5,538 nucleotides of DNA from Flavobacteriales bacterium (GTDB lineage: Bacteria > Bacteroidota > Bacteroidia > Flavobacteriales_D > Parvicellaceae): NCBI GenBank assembly GCA_027047735.1, contig JALTUD010000369.1, forward strand, positions 1-5,538, written 5' to 3'. Under the pieces are notes generated by a model. The model ran no database searches, was not told where the DNA came from, and saw only the letters and a list, made by a program, of their open reading frames with translations. This document shows positions 4,329-5,538 of the stretch, in pieces. The position numbers and the translations under genes are program-made. Each line of letters starts with the position of its first letter. Position 1 is the stretch's first letter.

Positions 4329-4806
4329 GAAAGTGAACAAAGAACCAAAATACATTTTGCATCTAATCGTTTTATTATCGTTTGTTTTTGGAGCGTGCGA
4401 AAGCCAAGTATCTAAAGAAAAACAAGTGCAAAACCACAAAGAAGCAACAACAAATAGTTTAGACACACGAAAGTCGTTGCACTTGAATGAGATGCAAAAA
4501 AATCATCAGTTGATAAATATGAGAAGCCACTTAGAAGCGGTGCAGAGCATCGTGTTATTATTGGCGGAAGATAAATATGAAGAAGCCTCAAAAACGGCAA
4601 GAGAAAAATTAGGTTCTACTACCGAAATGAGAATGATGTGTGCTTCTTTCGGAGATAAGAATTTCGAAAAGTTAGGATTGGAATTTCATAAACGAGCTGA
4701 CGAAATGAGTACAGTATTCAAAACAAAAGATAAAGACAAATCGCTTTCAGCTTTGGCAAACACCATGAAAATGTGCATCCGTTGCCATGCCACTTACAAA
4801 CAGTAA
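4312..4806 (+). CDS. Predicted periplasmic lipoprotein with C-terminal haem-binding CxxCH motif (cytochrome c'-like)
   Basis: The 164-residue product starts with a basic region (1-13), then a hydrophobic stretch (15-28) ending FVFGAC. Cys29 is the likely lipidated residue, although Phe at -3 is a weak lipobox position, so the protein is probably membrane-anchored on the periplasmic side. After a polar linker (about 30-60) it looks all-helical, and near the end has CIRCHATYKQ, with the CxxCH at 155-159. A single C-terminal CxxCH after a helical bundle is the layout of class II cytochromes (c' and c-556 type), so electron transfer or small-ligand binding is plausible. I could not assign it to a named family. 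There is no later Met before the signal sequence, so translation should begin at 4312, inside the end of the Fic gene. The gene ends 14 nt from the convergent acyltransferase. Confidence 0.8.
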   Translation: MKKTIKKVNKEPKYILHLIVLLSFVFGACESQVSKEKQVQNHKEATTNSLDTRKSLHLNEMQKNHQLINMRSHLEAVQSIVLLLAEDKYEEASKTAREKLGSTTEMRMMCASFGDKNFEKLGLEFHKRADEMSTVFKTKDKDKSLSALANTMKMCIRCHATYKQ

Positions 4807-4820
4807 AACCATTCGTTTTT

Positions 4821-5538
4821 TTAGCTTATCAAAAGATTACAACCCCTAACATCCGAATAATCAAATCTACCCAATATCTCAAACTTGTTACCTTTATAAA
4901 GCCTTCCTAAATCCTGCGTAGCAATAAAACTGCAACTGTTTACGTTCGCCAAATCAATCACATTAATTCCTCCCGATTTATTTTTATTCTGAAAACTCAA
5001 AGGGTCATTTACATCACGTACCAAAACCTTCATCCACGGAGGCGTTTCAAAAATACCGTTACCTTTAGAATACGCTTGCGAAAGCAACTCAGTCATACCG
5101 TACTCGCTATGAATAGCATCAACACCAAAACCTTTTTTCAAAACCCTATGAAGTTCCGCTTTGGTCAATTCCTTTCTTCGCCCTTTCATTCCTCCCGTTT
5201 CCATAACTACTACATTACCCCCAAGCTCAAAATCAAACTGTTCCACCAAATCCAATAACGCATAACTCACACCAATCAGCAATACTTTTTTATCCCCTTG
5301 TTGCGACAAATCGTTTAACAGCTGAGCCGTATTCTCCAAGCTGTCTAAACAATAGCCACTCCTTTTGTCATTAGACAATTTCATCAAATAATCCACCATA
5401 TACACCAAAGACGATTCGCCCTGCTCCAAATAATTCGGCAACAAAGCCAACACCACATAGTCTTCAATATCCCCGTAAAAATAGTCCCAACCACGCGTAA
5501 AAGACGAACGATAAACCTCCAAATCCGTAACCAAATGG
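4821..5538 (-). CDS. LuxE/PaaK-type acyltransferase (acyl-protein synthetase-like), C-terminal part
   Basis: The frame enters from the right edge (last full codon 5537-5535, His) and ends with TAA at 4823-4821, giving 238 residues. The true start, and the N-terminal region where Ser/Thr/Gly-rich nucleotide-binding motifs of this superfamily lie, are outside the window. The visible part contains LLIGVSYALLDLVEQF, the very conserved METGGMKGRRKE, HSEYGMTELLSQAYSKGNG, then GGINVIDLANVNSCSFIATQ and a C-terminal LGRFDYSDVRGCNLL. These match LuxE-like acyltransferases of the ANL adenylate-forming superfamily that occur singly in Flavobacteria, away from lux operons. They are predicted to activate or transfer fatty acyl groups; the acceptor is unknown. 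It converges on the cytochrome-like gene with 14 nt between the stops. A TTG at 5534 is in frame but is not the start, because homology continues upstream of it (HLVTDLEVYRSSFTRGW). Confidence 0.88.
   Translation of the reverse strand, partial: HLVTDLEVYRSSFTRGWDYFYGDIEDYVVLALLPNYLEQGESSLVYMVDYLMKLSNDKRSGYCLDSLENTAQLLNDLSQQGDKKVLLIGVSYALLDLVEQFDFELGGNVVVMETGGMKGRRKELTKAELHRVLKKGFGVDAIHSEYGMTELLSQAYSKGNGIFETPPWMKVLVRDVNDPLSFQNKNKSGGINVIDLANVNSCSFIATQDLGRLYKGNKFEILGRFDYSDVRGCNLLIS

Noticed and set aside
4805..4822. Terminator between the convergent cytochrome-like and acyltransferase genes
   Set aside because: Only a 5-bp AAAAC/GTTTT stem precedes the seven-T run (4816-4822); this is too weak to call.

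Overview
The window looks like chromosomal DNA of a Bacteroidetes bacterium, most likely of the Flavobacteriia. The DNA is AT-rich and the genes lack Shine-Dalgarno sequences. Two promoters carry the Bacteroidetes -7 box TAnnTTTG. The gene neighbourhoods are ones I know from this group: rnpA followed by an S41 peptidase, yicC followed by gmk, and a LuxE-like acyltransferase. No single marker fixes the genus.

Layout: positions 1-840 hold a leftward pair, rnpA (RNase P protein) and the N-terminal part of an S41 C-terminal-processing protease, overlapping by 14 nt and driven by a promoter just ahead of rnpA. Positions 841-1869 have no convincing gene. About 730 bp of this stretch (916-1644) is an elaborate structured repeat. 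Two multi-hairpin 'head' elements face each other at the ends, and three related 'modules' bounded by CCCTAAC/GTTAGGG lie between them, one on the plus strand and two on the minus strand. A second repeat with 20-bp inverted ends (1651-1836) follows, then the yicC promoter. Positions 1896-3360 hold yicC (endoribonuclease family) and gmk (guanylate kinase), 4 nt apart. Next come a Bro-N/Fic fusion protein (3447-4328) and, overlapping its 3' end by 17 nt, a lipoprotein with a C-terminal CxxCH haem motif (4312-4806). The window closes with the C-terminal part of a leftward LuxE/PaaK-type acyltransferase (4821-5538).

How they fit together: the flanking genes are housekeeping (tRNA 5' maturation, RNA turnover, GMP to GDP, envelope proteolysis). 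The accessory material is the repeat block between the divergent rnpA and yicC, and the Fic gene at the 3' end of yicC-gmk, where nadD is often found in relatives. The strongest candidate for something not well described is the repeat block. In its modules the long terminal stems keep pairing through G-T (G-U) wobbles that are valid on only one strand. The hairpins of the heads and modules differ in sequence but keep their architecture. Both points suggest selection on a folded single-stranded RNA or DNA rather than on a protein.
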